Position numbers and translations under genes: made by a program. Positions 1-10,716 of a DNA stretch of 64,000 bases are shown here, piece by piece. Each line of letters opens with the position of its first letter. Positions within the stretch are counted from its first letter, which is position 1. The notes beneath the pieces are model-generated. The model saw only the letters and a program-made list of their open reading frames with translations, searched no databases and was not told the origin of the DNA. The DNA is taken from positions 15,688,001 through 15,752,000 of the forward strand of contig NC_079878.1 in NCBI RefSeq assembly GCF_029227915.1, in the 5' to 3' direction. This DNA is from Hydractinia symbiolongicarpus (Eukaryota > Cnidaria > Hydrozoa > Anthoathecata > Hydractiniidae).

Positions 1-254
1 AAGTTGTTGCAACAATAGCAAAATCAAAATAATATTGGGAGAAAAAATCATGAAGGTCATGATCCGCAGTTGATGAAGATAATGTGAGAGCAGAGTACAG
101 GTATGTGTATTTAAAGGGCTTTGATAACCAACAAAACTAAAAGTGAGAAAGAAATAAGGTTTGAGACACATTACGGCTGTTTTGTTAAATAATACACTGG
201 TATGAATTTTTGTTTGTAGAGTGTTTCTAAAAATTTTGGCGATAAATGTAAAAT

Positions 255-1115
255 AAACAAAAAGCCCTGGGGGCTCTAAGAATTTCCGCTCGCTACCAAA
301 ATATTTAATGACAACCTGCTACGTGCCAAACATTCGGAGAGGTTTGGTGCATGAAGCTCTGAAGATAAAGCACACAAGTGACATATCATACAACAAACGC
401 AAACAAAACGAAACGTGTCATAATAAACTCACATTTTAAAAGAAATTGCTAACAAAAAATACAGCCTAATGGTTGAAAGTCTTGTGATTGAAAGGTTTAT
501 GGTCTCAAACGGCATTTAGTTGACAAAAAAATCAAACTTTTGTATCAACAACCTTTTTTAGCATACTTTATTTGTTAACTGTGCCAAGTTTGGCCGAAAT
601 TGAAGTGGTTTTAATTTTTGGACCAATTTTGGCCTAAAATGGCATTTAGGTGACAAAAATCAAAATTTTGATGTCACCATTATGTTCAGCATACTTTTTT
701 TGTTAACTGTGCTAAATTTTGTTGAAAATAAAGTAGTTTTAATTATTGGACCAATTTTGGCCTAAAATGACATTTAGGTGATAAAAATCAAAATTATGAT
801 GTCACCATTATGTTCAGCATACTTTTTTTGTTAACTGTGCCAAATTTTGTCGAAAACAAATACTAATTTCGGCCTGAAACGTCATTTAGATGACTTTCCA
901 GTACTTGGGAGCTTGGGTACGAAGTTTAAATCTGTGACGTTGCATTTGACCATTTGGGACAGGGTTAGTTAGTTAGTCGGTTATACCAATACTATCCTCC
1001 TCTCAGAAGAACGTGAAATCCCAGGGTCGATTTTTTCTTCAAAAAATGCTCCGAAAGAAAAAAACGACGGTTTTAAAGAATTTCCTACGCCTTCGGGCGC
1101 GGAAATTCAAAAATT
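255..1115 (+). mobile_element. Non-autonomous element with internal tandem repeats (Helentron-associated-like), copy 1
   Basis: The left end has CCCTGGGGG followed by GAATTTCCGCTCG. The core holds about three units of roughly 128 bp, starting near 511, 641 and 769, each opening with a CATTTAGGTGACA-like motif and containing GTTAACTGTGC. The right end is a hairpin at 1078-1108 with 8-bp arms GAATTTCC / GGAAATTC. The same ends and core recur inverted at 52670-57944, which defines the element. Subterminal GAATTTCCGC inverted repeats, a 3' hairpin and a tandem-repeat core match the layout of Helentron-associated non-autonomous elements (INE-1-like). No ORF is seen. The class assignment is inference. 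Confidence 0.65.
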
Positions 1116-1729
1116 ACTTTTTTTAAACTAAAACTCAATTCTCAGCGCAATTTTAAATTTTGTTAACATGAGAGTTTTGAGTGTTGTCAACAATATTGGT
1201 CAGGTAATCTGCCATGATTAATATTAGGTCTCGCTAGACTTTTTCCTAGAATGTAACCAATGACATTTTAATATTTTTAGGTGTTTTATCAGGTTTTTGT
1301 TAAGCTTGGTAAAATGAGTCGCGTTAAAATGTTTTAAACACTGATGAAATTCAGAAAATTGCTAAAACGTTGATCGATAGGTCAGTGTCCTTAGATTTTT
1401 TTATGCTAAGTAAACTCATTAGTGACATCACAATAGATCAGGAAGAAGCTCTTACAAACATCACTATGACAATGAAAAAGTAATTTTAAAGCAATCATTT
1501 TTATTATCTTAAATTATCTCATTGTGTGTCTGTGTTATTAAATTCAGCGTGCCCGCAAGATCTCGAACAAAAACAAAAACATTTTTATTCCTTTCTCCAA
1601 TCACCATGTATTAAAACCGGCTTCCGTCTGTTTGTTAGTCTTTCTATTGAAAATTACAGCGTGGCTTTTTCTCCCCCTTTCTTTGTTATCAAATAACACG
1701 TGTTCATATAATCTTTTTTAGAGAATAAA
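1116..1729. other. Upstream intergenic stretch, no gene seen
   Basis: AT-rich sequence between the repeat element and the first coding exon. It must contain the promoter of the gene at 1809, but I see no convincing TATA box. An E-box-like CACGTG lies near 1698. No ORF or repeat is recognised. Confidence 0.5.
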
Positions 1730-1765
1730 TGAAAATAAATCTGCACTCAATCAGATTTATTTTCA
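1730..1765 (+). promoter_or_regulatory. Perfect 14-bp inverted repeat just upstream of the start codon
   Basis: TGAAAATAAATCTG (1730-1743) and its exact reverse complement (1752-1765) are separated by 8 nt. The repeat ends 43 bp before the ATG at 1809, so it lies in the 5' UTR or core promoter. As RNA it would form a weak, AU-rich stem-loop. Its function is unknown. Confidence 0.5.
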
Positions 1766-1808
1766 CAAAGGAGAACATCGTTTCGTATTCTTTTAACTGA
1801 TTCACACC

Positions 1809-1918
1809 ATGTTGGCATCTGAACGAGAAAAGAGCACGCATCTTTGGGTTCAGCGGCATAGCATGTTTCGTATGTCTCAATCCGAACCTGGTGCGGTGAA
1901 ACCGAGACGGACTTTACG
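1809..1918 (+). CDS. Exon 1 of the Rab-effector-like gene
   Basis: Encodes residues 1-36 plus two bases of codon 37, a basic, Ser-containing N-terminus with no signal peptide. The donor is CG|GTAAGT. The upstream in-frame TAA at 1794-1796 makes this ATG the only available start in the exon's 5' direction. Confidence 0.75.
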
Positions 1919-4900
1919 GTAAGTTGTTCATCTTTACTTACTACTTTTATTTCTACAATTAAGTGGATTTTGAGAGAAATCTGGTAACAAAATCGTTTTT
2001 TAGAGAAAGGGAAAGAATGTATATTTATAGGTGATCAAAAGTAGCCTTATTTTAAATTTTAGTTTACTCTTTCTTAATTCCCAATGCCGATGTTTAAATC
2101 GTCTTATACGCTTACTGTTTGGCCTCATGTTAATGCTCCATTCTGCCTCCATTCAGCTTTTGAAAAATGCGAAAGAACTTGTTTAACAACCTTTTAAGCT
2201 CTGCAGCATAAGTTTTACATCATTGTCAGCCGTCATTTGTTAAAACCATAAACATACGATTTAAAATTGAAAAGCCTGTCACCGGTTCTACAGAGTCAAC
2301 GATAATACATTTTAGTCGATAACGTTTTTAAAAAAACTTAATGTAGTAAAGTTTATACACACCTTGCAATAATTGATACATACAGCTCATCATAATTAGG
2401 TATAGAAGAAGTGATAATAAAGGGGAAATTAATTATTAGCGCCCCGCAAAAAAGACGAGTGGTTTTATTTATCTACAAAAGTTATTTGTAAAGCCTAACA
2501 AAAGTTATAACTTGCGGTTAATTGTTCAGATTAGCAAGACCATCAAAGGGTTAATCATCTCCGACATCTCACCGACTAAGTGACGTCGCCGATATTGCAG
2601 ATATATGCGATCAAGATTGGCAACAAAAACATACCTGGTTGTTTAAAGAACTTGAAATTTTTAGGCTTTCATTTCTCTTACAAGAACGATGTTCTTAAAA
2701 AAGTAAACAGTAGTAAGGAAGGTTCACTGCAGATTTAAAAATTAGCTGGCAAAGTTTTACATTTTTTACAAATAAATATGAAAGTAAAACATGCGCTGAA
2801 GTTTGTAAACTAAAATGGAACAGAAAAACCAATAAACAGCAAATTGTATATAGTTCCTTTTTTCGAAATGGATTTCTCCTTGTGAAACACGTGATAATTA
2901 AATAAAAATCTTATCTTGTTTGATAAGGTAGTTCTGTTCACAACACTCAGTGGTATTAACGGAGACGCAAATGAAGCTCGTGTTTATCTCGGCTTAAACG
3001 CCACAGAAAAATGAATGTCCATACATTGCATCGTTGAACATCTAATGCGACCTTATCCAATTATCGTTGAACGAATCGTGTGCAAAAAGTAGCTAAAGTA
3101 AAACTGGTAACTGGCTCTTTTAAAAAAATACGGCCTATGAAAAAGTAGTTTCTGCTTGACGCTTGCAAGTTGAATTCTGATTCGATGATCCGGGGAAATG
3201 AATTTCGCCCTTGTGCTTGTGCATTAGCTTCGTGAAAGAAAACTTTTATTCCTCGGTGGCCAATCTATTCATAAAAGCTTGCTGTTATGTTTAATGACAA
3301 TTGTGTGTCAATAAATAAGCCATTCCATATCCGTTGTCAGTGGAGATGTCTTTATATCGTCCTACCTGATTCAGTCTTTGTGAGTGTTAAAAACATTGCT
3401 AGAACAACATTACGTTGTTAACGAGTTATGTAAACGAAGCCGGCTGGATCAAATTGTAAACGTAATTCAGAAAGTTTTTTTCCGCGGCGACAGATGTTAT
3501 ATGTGTATATAAACACGATAAAAACGTTTTAAGCGAACAATCTGAGATGGAGTTTGTTTATATGTCGAGGTAGGTTTTGTGTTTTAAACAAGCATAAATT
3601 GAATGTTTGTATTTTACAGCAATGGATTTTGTTTCTAAATCCATTGCTGTAAAATACAAACACAGAATAAGGTATCCAAACTTCACTCATTTTTTATTTT
3701 GTTAGCTTTCCTTTGATAAAAAAGAAGGTTACTCGAATTCAGGTTACAGCGACTATTATTGTAACTCCATGGGGAGTTTTCAATCTATTGCTTGTCATGT
3801 GACTGACACAAAATTTGGCCTCGTTTGTTCGTATAACTTTATTCCACTAATAGGGTTACATGGTACACATGAGAGAATTTTCAAAAAGTTGTTTCCATAC
3901 ATAAGTATGGTTAAATAGACTTAGTGTTGTTAAACGTGTTTGAAATTTTTATGAAATATTGTAATTATGGCAACCGAACTGATCAAGATCTGTTCCTAAG
4001 GCGTATTTACGTAATGGTTTTTTGCGTGTATAGTAACTTTTTTCTGCTATTTTATGTTGGGAGCTGGACCTTGGGTTGCTAAGGTTAAATGATCTTTATG
4101 GCCCTCGGTTACTTATCAGGATGTTTAGGACCCATTTTTTTACCGTCGCAATACCAGCATAATGACCGATTGTGGTTGTCACATACAAAAAATCTTTGTT
4201 GCTAGGTTAGGAAATAGCGGCCAGGAATTGGATATAAGGTCTGAAGGTTAATAAGAAAGTTGCAGGAGAAATAAAGCCGCTCGGAACTCTCTGTGTAACT
4301 TAAACTTTGCTTTGAACTTTCCTGTTTGCTTGTCAATTTTTGATGTATGGATTTATTATGAAATAAAATGACATCTAACACCACAAACGGGTTTGCTTCT
4401 GAGTTTGTTAGAACCAATCTCTTTAAAACCCTTCAACGAGACTTATAGAGTGTTTTAGGTTTTGTAGGTTGTGTTTCTTTATTAAATTGCTTTGCTTTCT
4501 AGATTGTTCCTCTTTCGTTGCTGAAACAAAACAAAATGAAGTCTGGGGACTAAACTGTTCGCTGAGTGGAAATGATTATTATTTTCGCACTTTTGCACAT
4601 CATTTTCCTCCAAAATTGTACTTTCCATTTTAATTATTTATGAACTAAAAAAAAACATCGTTTATGGTGAGATTTAAACCTGAGAAAATAAGAATTTTTT
4701 TTACAATTATTTAATCGATTGTTGTTGCTGTCGGTGGATAAGAAATCGCATAAAGCTGTTTTTATTTTGTTTTAGAATTATTAATATTATATAAAAATTG
4801 AACAGTGTAGTACATGCGAACATTTCTTGTGCTGTTGACTTTTAAATTTTTGCTTTATTTTTGTGTACATTTTCCACCTTATACTCTCTACACAAATTGC

Positions 4901-7900
4901 TATCTCTGTGAACTAAAATCTGATCAAAATTTTCTCTCTCCCCCGTTTCCTAATTCATATCTTAAAATTAAAGAAATATATTGTTAAAGGTTTGCACAAA
5001 AAATGATTTTTAAAAAGACGGTGATATTACAAACAACAGGAAATATGTTGTGTTATTTTTTTTGTTTTGTTTTGAAAGATATGTCGAATGTTTCTAATGT
5101 TTTCTAAAATGTTTGTCAGATTTGACGATAACATTCCTTCGATGGGAAGGCGAGTTGACGTGTCTCATTTAACCGAGGAGGAGTGTGGCAAAGTATTGGA
5201 CGTCATTAGCAAAGACATTCTGATACGAAAATCTGAGAAGGAGAGAGTCGGGTATGTATTATAAGATCAAAATGATAGAATATACACTTTTTTTATAAGA
5301 ACAATAATTGCTGAAAAATCAGAACAAAGTGAGAACAATCGCAAGGCTAAATTTTCTTCTTCTTTTTTTCTAAAATACACAACAAGCACATAAAGCCTTT
5401 TGCAGAATAAGTTGTTTCGATTTGAAATATTCTTTAAAACTAGTCGTTAACCTGTGGATAAATCCACGGGTTCGCTCGTCCTTTATTAGCCGCATTTCGT
5501 GTGTCTCGCTACTGCGGTTACCATTTTGCGTGACAGACAGAAGACGCATACGGGTATTATAATATACTAGTCGTTGCCCGTGGAAAAATCCACGGGTTCG
5601 CCCGTCCTTTGAATTTACCTGTGGCAACAAAGTGGATAAGAATATATCGCATTTGATATTCGTGTTTCCGTAACATCATTTTCTAACTTAGCGGGGGTCC
5701 GCGCAGAGACAGACAGACGACGGCTATTATTATAGAGATACTAGTCGTTAGCCCGTAGAAAAATCCACGGGTTCACCCGTCCTTTTTATACCGCATTGCG
5801 TGCGTTTCGCTACTTGCGCAGCTAAGCTACCATTTTGTGTGACATACAAACAGACGGACAGACGTACACGGGTATTATAATATAGACTAGCCGTTAACCC
5901 GTGGAAAAATCCACGGGGTCGCCCGTCCTTTAAATTTACCTGTCGCAACAAAGTGGACAAAAATATATCGCGTTTGATATTAGTGCGCATTATAAAAATT
6001 TCGTGATTCCGTTACGGGACGCGGCTCTCGCGGACAGACAGACAAAATACGGCTATTATTAAAGAGACTAGCCGTAAACCCGTGGAAAAATCCACGGGGT
6101 CGCCCGTCCTTTATATATCGCATTTCGTGTTTCTGTAACAGGACGCGGCTTCCGCGGACAGACAGACAAAATACGGCTATTATTAAAGAGATAAATTAAA
6201 AATGCTGAAATTGCAAAACAAAACAAGAACAGTTTTCAGCACACCTTGGGCTGAAGCAAAATTTACTAGTTCTTATAAAAAGTGTACTTTTCTAATCAAT
6301 ATTGAACATAAAAAATGTTAAAATTGACTGGCTACAAAAGTTGTTCCGTGTTATTTTATTTTTCTGAAAATCCCTGAAATTATTTGGTCCTCCGTTTGCA
6401 AAGCTGTAAAGTTTGGAATGTAAATTAACTTTGTCACTTTGTAGATACATAACTAAAAAATTCGAAGAGTTGCGTCGTGCTGTCATTTTATCTAACTCGA
6501 ATCGCAAAAAGCTTCTTCCATTCGACGACTACTGCTTGATATGCGGTAAACACCTATTTACATTTTGCTGTTTTTTTCAACGTGGTGGCGAATGTGTATC
6601 TTGTGAAAATTCGTGTTGTTCGTCGTGTAGAAAGGCTTTTGCTGTCGAAAATGAAGAGCGAGAGTTATACCTCTGCAACTTATGCATTAATAAAAGGTAA
6701 GTGCTTTCTCAATGAGGGTAGAGAGAGGCTTAACGTACGCTAATTGTACGTTAAACGTACGCGTGTTGTTACGTAGCAGATTGGTGATATGATGATTATA
6801 ATTAGGTGGTTGGCCTCATTAATTTCAAGGGATATACCCTATCAACTGTTTACGAGTGAAACCACAAAGTCCTAAGCTCCCCTTTGAGCTAAACAAGTTT
6901 ATGAAATTAAACAAGCCTTATGTTAGATTCCAATGCACGACCTTTCGAATGTACGACCTTTCGAATGTGAGTCGAGTGCTCTACCGACTGAGCTATTGAT
7001 CCCCAAATAGCATACGATCTCAGTTATATCAAGATTTTAAAATGTTTGCGCTAATTCTGTTGTGTTTGTTTTTAGACGAGTAAAAGGTGAAATTGGAGAA
7101 TGGTATTACGAAGTAACTGATAAACGATTTAAAAGATTTGGAAGTGCAAAGGCTCTACGTGCAATCTATAAACAACGCGCTTCAAGTAAGTGTTTACTTG
7201 ACTTGTCGTCAGTAATATGAACTCCATTGAAAATATTGAGTGGAAGTCTTTGCATGTTTCAAAAATCAGTTCCTAAAAAAATCCGTGAGCGTTTTCGCAC
7301 AATTGATCTTTAATAATGTGTGAAGTTTGAAAATTGTTTATTCTCCTTCTCTTTTTCTATCTCCGTGTTCCTGGCGTACATATTTTATTATGTTTTGTCA
7401 ACGTTTGATGTTGTTTTTCAGTTGAACCGCGAGTGATCACGTTACTTGCACTTTGTCGTGAACTTCAACCTACTCGTAAAATATCCTTAGCTATAATCAA
7501 AAATCGTTACTCCAGGCAAATATTGAATGACGAAGACAAAGCAACGTACTGTTCAAGTTTTTCCGATCTCGATGCTAAAGAGGACTTGTTTAGACCGCAT
7601 TTGCGGAAACGAATACATTCCGAATCGGATTTACCGGTAATAGCCCACGAAATGGAGGAAACTGTGTACTTTGAAAAAGATTTAAACTCAAGTGTTTCTG
7701 CAAAAAAAGCGGTACATCGTTCACGCAGTGATGAGTTTTTGAAAGTTAACCATTCTAAAAAAAATTCCGATATTGAACTTAAACAAACTGTCAGCAAGCA
7801 CACTATTGTTGAGCAGGAAGGCAAAATAGAAGAGCTTGAGAAAGAACTGAATACTACTCTCACAAAAGGTTAGTTTTCTTGCATGTTTGCTTTAACTGTT

Positions 7901-8790
7901 AGGAAGAAAATGGCCGTGAAAGGCCCAATCTTTATAAGAAAAAACCGTGACGAAAAGTCAGAAATCTATTGTATGTTTTGTGGGTTAATTGTTTGTTTGT
8001 GATAAAAGCGATATGGTCAAACGTTTCTTGGAGTAGAATATTGCGAGTTGAACATAAATTAGTTAAATATATAAAAACTTTCGTGAATTTATGGTTCGAT
8101 ATTGCTACATTTTTGAAAAACTTAAATTAGATTCTCGTGGTTAAAGAATAAATTATCCTTCTCTCTTGCCATTGACCTAATTGTAGAAATATGCAGCTTA
8201 AAAACGTACACTTAAAAAAGAATATTTTCGCGCAAATTTTGACTAAAGTAAACAAATGCCAATGAAAAACAAAAATAGCCAACACTCTAAACAAACTGCA
8301 ATCTAAATGTTAGCACAAACTTCAAAGTCATGTGTAAACATTTTTCAAACGCATCCTGTTGATACATGTATTAAGTTTAAATTTACATTTTAGTTGACTA
8401 CCTGGGTTTTGCATCCCTAACTTTAACATTGTGTTTTGTTATGGCGTTAATGTCGTGTATTGGTTTTGTCTTCGACCATGGTCGTAAAAGGTATAAAATC
8501 CTTAAGCACCAAGTTGCCGACTAACCTACTAATACTTTAAATATATTGTGGTATAATTACATTAAAATAATTTACATTTAAACATCTAATAAGTGATTCA
8601 CCCTTTAAACGACCTTACTGTACTTTCACTCTAAAGTATATAAAAACTGTCCATTCTGTTGTCTGTAGTCCAGCTGTTGTTGTCAATCTATCGCATGTTG
8701 CTAATGGCTGAAAATTGAAAGTTAACTGGGTCTATTAAATAAAATGTCTCTTTTTATTGTAGTGAAAACGGAGACGAAGATTACGAGTAG
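1809..8790 (+). CDS. Rab-effector-like protein: Slp-type Rab-binding helix, FYVE-like zinc finger, C-terminal transmembrane anchor
   Basis: Seven exons join in frame: 1809-1918, 5120-5251, 6445-6696, 7076-7185, 7422-7868, 8394-8490 and 8763-8790. They encode 391 aa. All donors are GT, all acceptors are AG, and the phases agree. The start is supported by an in-frame TAA at 1794. Residues about 50-92 form a charged Rab-binding helix (LTEEE...KERVG) like that of rabphilin and synaptotagmin-like proteins. Residues 111-161 form a zinc finger with pairs C111/C114, C131/C134, C139/C142 and C158/C161, followed by an aromatic WYYE segment as in the family. Residues 202-350 are polar with Ser-rich RIHSESD and RSRSDE motifs and a short coiled coil (about 332-346). 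Residues 354-377 are a hydrophobic membrane span, followed by an acidic tail. Effectors of this family bind GTP-loaded Rabs (Rab27 or Rab3 types) on vesicles. The terminal membrane anchor is not typical of them, since they usually carry C2 or myosin-binding regions instead. The family call is confident; the partner Rab is unknown. Confidence 0.8.
1919..5119 (+). other. Intron 1 of the Rab-effector-like gene (3.2 kb)
   Basis: AT-rich with no coding signal. The only clear structure is the perfect long hairpin at 3604-3662. The short minus-strand ORF at 4202-4417 shows no domain or codon bias and is treated as chance. Confidence 0.6.
3604..3662. repeat. Perfect 26-bp inverted repeat with 7-nt loop
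   Basis: Both arms (3604-3629 and 3637-3662) are exact complements, including the core TTTTACAGCAATGGATTT, around the loop TGTTTCT. It lies deep in intron 1. The perfect arms imply a recent origin (foldback insertion or templated repair) or selection as an RNA hairpin, such as a small-RNA precursor. Neither is proven. Confidence 0.7.
5120..5251 (+). CDS. Exon 2: N-terminal half of the Rab-binding helix
   Basis: Encodes residues 37-80 (phase 2 in, phase 2 out). It contains the HLTEEECGKVLDVI segment, which aligns with the LTxEE start of the rabphilin/Slp Rab-binding domain, and ends at KERVG. Acceptor GTCAG|A, donor GG|GTATGT. Confidence 0.75.
5439..6190 (+). repeat. Cluster of five head-to-tail short interspersed repeats
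   Basis: Five units start with ACTAG(T/C)CGT at 5439, 5566, 5740, 5886 and 6067. Each carries the small hairpin CGTGGAAAAATCCACG (or a variant) followed by GGGTCGCCCGTCC, and ends with GACAGACAGAC...GGCTATTATTA. Two body types are mixed: one with a CGCATTTCGTGTGTCTCGCTAC-like body (units 1 and 3) and one with a CAACAAAGTGGA body (units 2 and 4); unit 5 is a shortened form. Repeated insertion next to earlier copies is the simplest reading. No tRNA boxes are seen, so the class is unclear. Confidence 0.7.
6445..6696 (+). CDS. Exon 3: FYVE-like zinc finger
   Basis: Encodes residues 81-164 plus part of 165: the second half of the Rab-binding helix (YITKKFEELRR) and all eight predicted zinc-ligand cysteines. 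Two extra cysteines (C122, C123) precede the second pair and C138 precedes the third, so ligand pairing is approximate. Acceptor TTTGTAG|A, donor AAAAG|GTAAG. Confidence 0.8.
6920..7004 (-). repeat. tRNA-derived repeat remnant in intron 3
   Basis: On the minus strand, GGGGAT is followed by an A-box-like TAGCTCAGTCGGTAGAGC (plus 6978-6995) and, about 45 nt on, a degenerate B-box-like stretch. The segment ATTCGAAAGGTCGT is duplicated, which breaks the tRNA fold, so this is a SINE or pseudo-tRNA relic and not a working tRNA gene. Confidence 0.5.
7076..7185 (+). CDS. Exon 4: post-zinc-finger aromatic segment
   Basis: Encodes residues 165-201. Includes GEIGEWYYEVTDKRF, which occupies the position of the tryptophan-containing segment that follows the zinc finger in rabphilin-type Rab-binding domains. 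Acceptor TTTTAG|A, donor TCAA|GTAAG. Confidence 0.7.
7422..7868 (+). CDS. Exon 5: polar middle region and coiled coil
   Basis: Encodes residues 202-350. After a short basic hydrophobic patch (LLALCRELQPTRK) the region is mostly disordered-looking, with RKRIHSESDLP and HRSRSDEF as plausible phosphorylation or 14-3-3-type sites. It closes with EQEGKIEELEKELN, a short coiled coil immediately before the membrane span. Confidence 0.75.
8394..8490 (+). CDS. Exon 6: transmembrane helix
   Basis: Encodes residues 351-382. Contains an uninterrupted hydrophobic span of about 24 residues (LGFASLTLTLCFVM...FVF) with Asp on both sides. It is too short for the ORF list, but it sits between consensus splice sites (ATTTTAG|T and AAAAG|GTATAA) and the reading phase matches both neighbours. 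Confidence 0.7.
8763..8790 (+). CDS. Exon 7: terminal exon with acidic tail
   Basis: Completes the Ser codon and adds ENGDEDYE before TAG at 8788-8790. Acceptor TTGTAG|T. The tail after the membrane span is about 14 residues, so the protein would be tail-anchored or single-pass with a very short end. Confidence 0.65.
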
Positions 8791-9385
8791 TGACGTGTAA
8801 AAGGAAGACCCGCTACCCTTGCCATGTTAGCTTTTTTGTAGCTTGAATACCGCAATTTCGTTTGCGTTATATCTACGGAAACGGCTATCTGTTGACTCGA
8901 CACAATATAGTTTTTTTCATAACTTTTAACGTATTATTTATTAAGAGTATATTAAACATAGTTTATGTGGTAGTTTATTTATTTCGTCTACTTTTCTGAT
9001 ATAGCGATGTCGGAATATTTTAACAGATCTGTTCTTAATTTTTCATAAACCTTTTTCAATATGTTCTGTTTGACGTTTTGACATGAATTTGTTGTCGCAA
9101 GATTTTTTGTGCACTGTGTAGGACTGTGTAGGAGTTTTGTGAGTTCATTTTTAGAAATGTTTTTATTTATCGGCAGAGTTCTTATTTTGCTGTATTTTTG
9201 TACATATTTTAGAATATTTAGATTTTGGCTTTATGTTTTTGTTTTTAAGCTTCTGTTACAAGAAGGTCCCTTAAATTGTTAATTTTTTTGTTAGTTTTAA
9301 GAATACTAAATTTACGATTTTGTTATAAGTATCTCATTTTCTGTACAAATTTTGAAGAAAATAAAATTTTACGATTTTATTTCAC
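8791..9385 (+). promoter_or_regulatory. 3' UTR with poly(A) signal
   Basis: T-rich untranslated sequence downstream of the stop at 8790. AATAAA at 9360-9365 is the first canonical signal followed by a plausible cleavage zone (around 9380). No competing gene starts here. Confidence 0.55.
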
Positions 9386-10189
9386 TGCGTTTTACTAGTC
9401 AAAAATTTCTATACAGAAATCCAATATATTCTGTTGATATTCTGTTGGGGTACAAGCGAACAGTGTGGGTGCAAACCAATGTACCTAGCTGCCAGAACTC
9501 TACCTGAGTTGTAGAAGAACCTCGATAATTTTTTTCAATTTTATTGCCGCCCCATAAGGGGCGGCTTGTGAATAAAATGATATTTTTGTTGAGCGAAATC
9601 TTGCGTTTCGTGCTGTGCTACTTGATGTCGTGTAAACAAACTACTTAAGTAGTACAGCTTCGAAGTAGCACAAACTTTAAAATAAACGAAAAGAACCTAA
9701 GAAAAATTTAATTGTGAAGCTGTACTTAAAAGCCAGGTTTGAGCAATCAAACTCATGGCGGCTACCATACCATAAAAAGGTTTGAGTGAGTATCACTGAC
9801 ACTGATACGATGATGACAGTGATCTAATTAATGATGACAACTTTATACATTCTTGCATTACATAGCTGTGAAAAATACTTTGTTGATAATGTTGATAGCT
9901 AGCTAGATCGATTTCCATGCTGGACTCATCATTTGAACACTGCTTAAAATGCCTACACCCTGGAGGTAGCTAGCTAGCTATCTATATGTCTATGTAATGT
10001 AAGTAGCTGCAGTATTTTAACTGTTTTTCTTTATGTAAAGTACACTAATAAATTTAATAAAATATAAACTGCAACACAGCTACGCACTTACTCACTGATT
10101 CCACATGGAAATTCTCATTCTTTGTGTGTAGCTAGAAGTGCGTATTTGAATTTGCAGCTCTTATATGATAACCATATATATATATATAT
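9386..10189. other. Intergenic stretch with GC hairpin and TAGC microsatellite
   Basis: No gene is seen. It holds an isolated GC-rich perfect hairpin at 9546-9565 (GCCGCCCC-ATAA-GGGGCGGC), TAGC-repeat tracts near 9896-9905 and 9967-9980, and an AT microsatellite near 10170-10190. Confidence 0.55.
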
Positions 10190-10245
10190 CCAATCTGATC
10201 TAGACTGTGTTAGATCTAAACTCAACTTCCTCTGTATCAAACTTT
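10190..10245 (-). mobile_element. Sliver of the RTE-like LINE 3' coding end
   Basis: About 50 bp match, almost base for base and in reverse complement, the last codons of the LINE reverse transcriptase at 54441-54490 (the LSLDLTQSRSD end). The piece is flanked by an (AT)n run on its 3' side and abuts the Helentron protease segment on its 5' side. It is either an extremely 5'-truncated insertion or a repair patch. Confidence 0.75.
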
Positions 10246-10716
10246 TATTGGCACACAATGTATGTGTAATTCCCTGTTTGCGATCGTTTGGTCGGTTATT
10301 AAAAAGGTTTCTTTTTGGAACTCAGGTGATCTTGATCATATCCCTTGCGAAGGAACAAAGTTGTACACGAGCCTAGGTTACACAAACCAGTACTTGAGTG
10401 CAAGTGACCTCCCAAATAGTTTGACTGTTGAAAACGAGGTCATACAAATACAAAGTTTAGAAAATATTTCTCATATTGTTACAGATAATAGCACTACTTT
10501 ACGTACATTTCATATTTCATCACATTCCGAAAAAGGATAAAGAAGTTGGGCATTATAAGCGGCGTTAGTTTTGCTATAATTTGGGGGCACCCACAAATTT
10601 ATTTATTTGATCCTCATAGCCGAAATAGTTTTGGATAAATAACCGAATGTGGTACATCAGTCCTTTTAAAATTTGATTCATTACAAGAAGTTGAAAACTA
10701 TATACGCGAAATATAT
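10246..10716 (+). pseudogene. Cysteine-protease-like domain of the Helentron
   Basis: Starts inside the domain: GTQCMCNSLFAIVW carries the expected catalytic cysteine and continues to QYLSASDLP. After a frameshift near 10540, the second half FAIIWGHPQIYLFDPHSRN gives the histidine (DPHS) region. An in-frame TAA follows at SFG*. The pattern fits the OTU/C76-like proteases seen in Helentron proteins; the exact peptidase family is uncertain. A related fragment lies on the minus strand at 27612-28001. Confidence 0.65.

Noticed and set aside
6920-7004. Functional tRNA gene
   Set aside because: The A-box is good, but an internal duplication and degenerate B-box prevent a cloverleaf.
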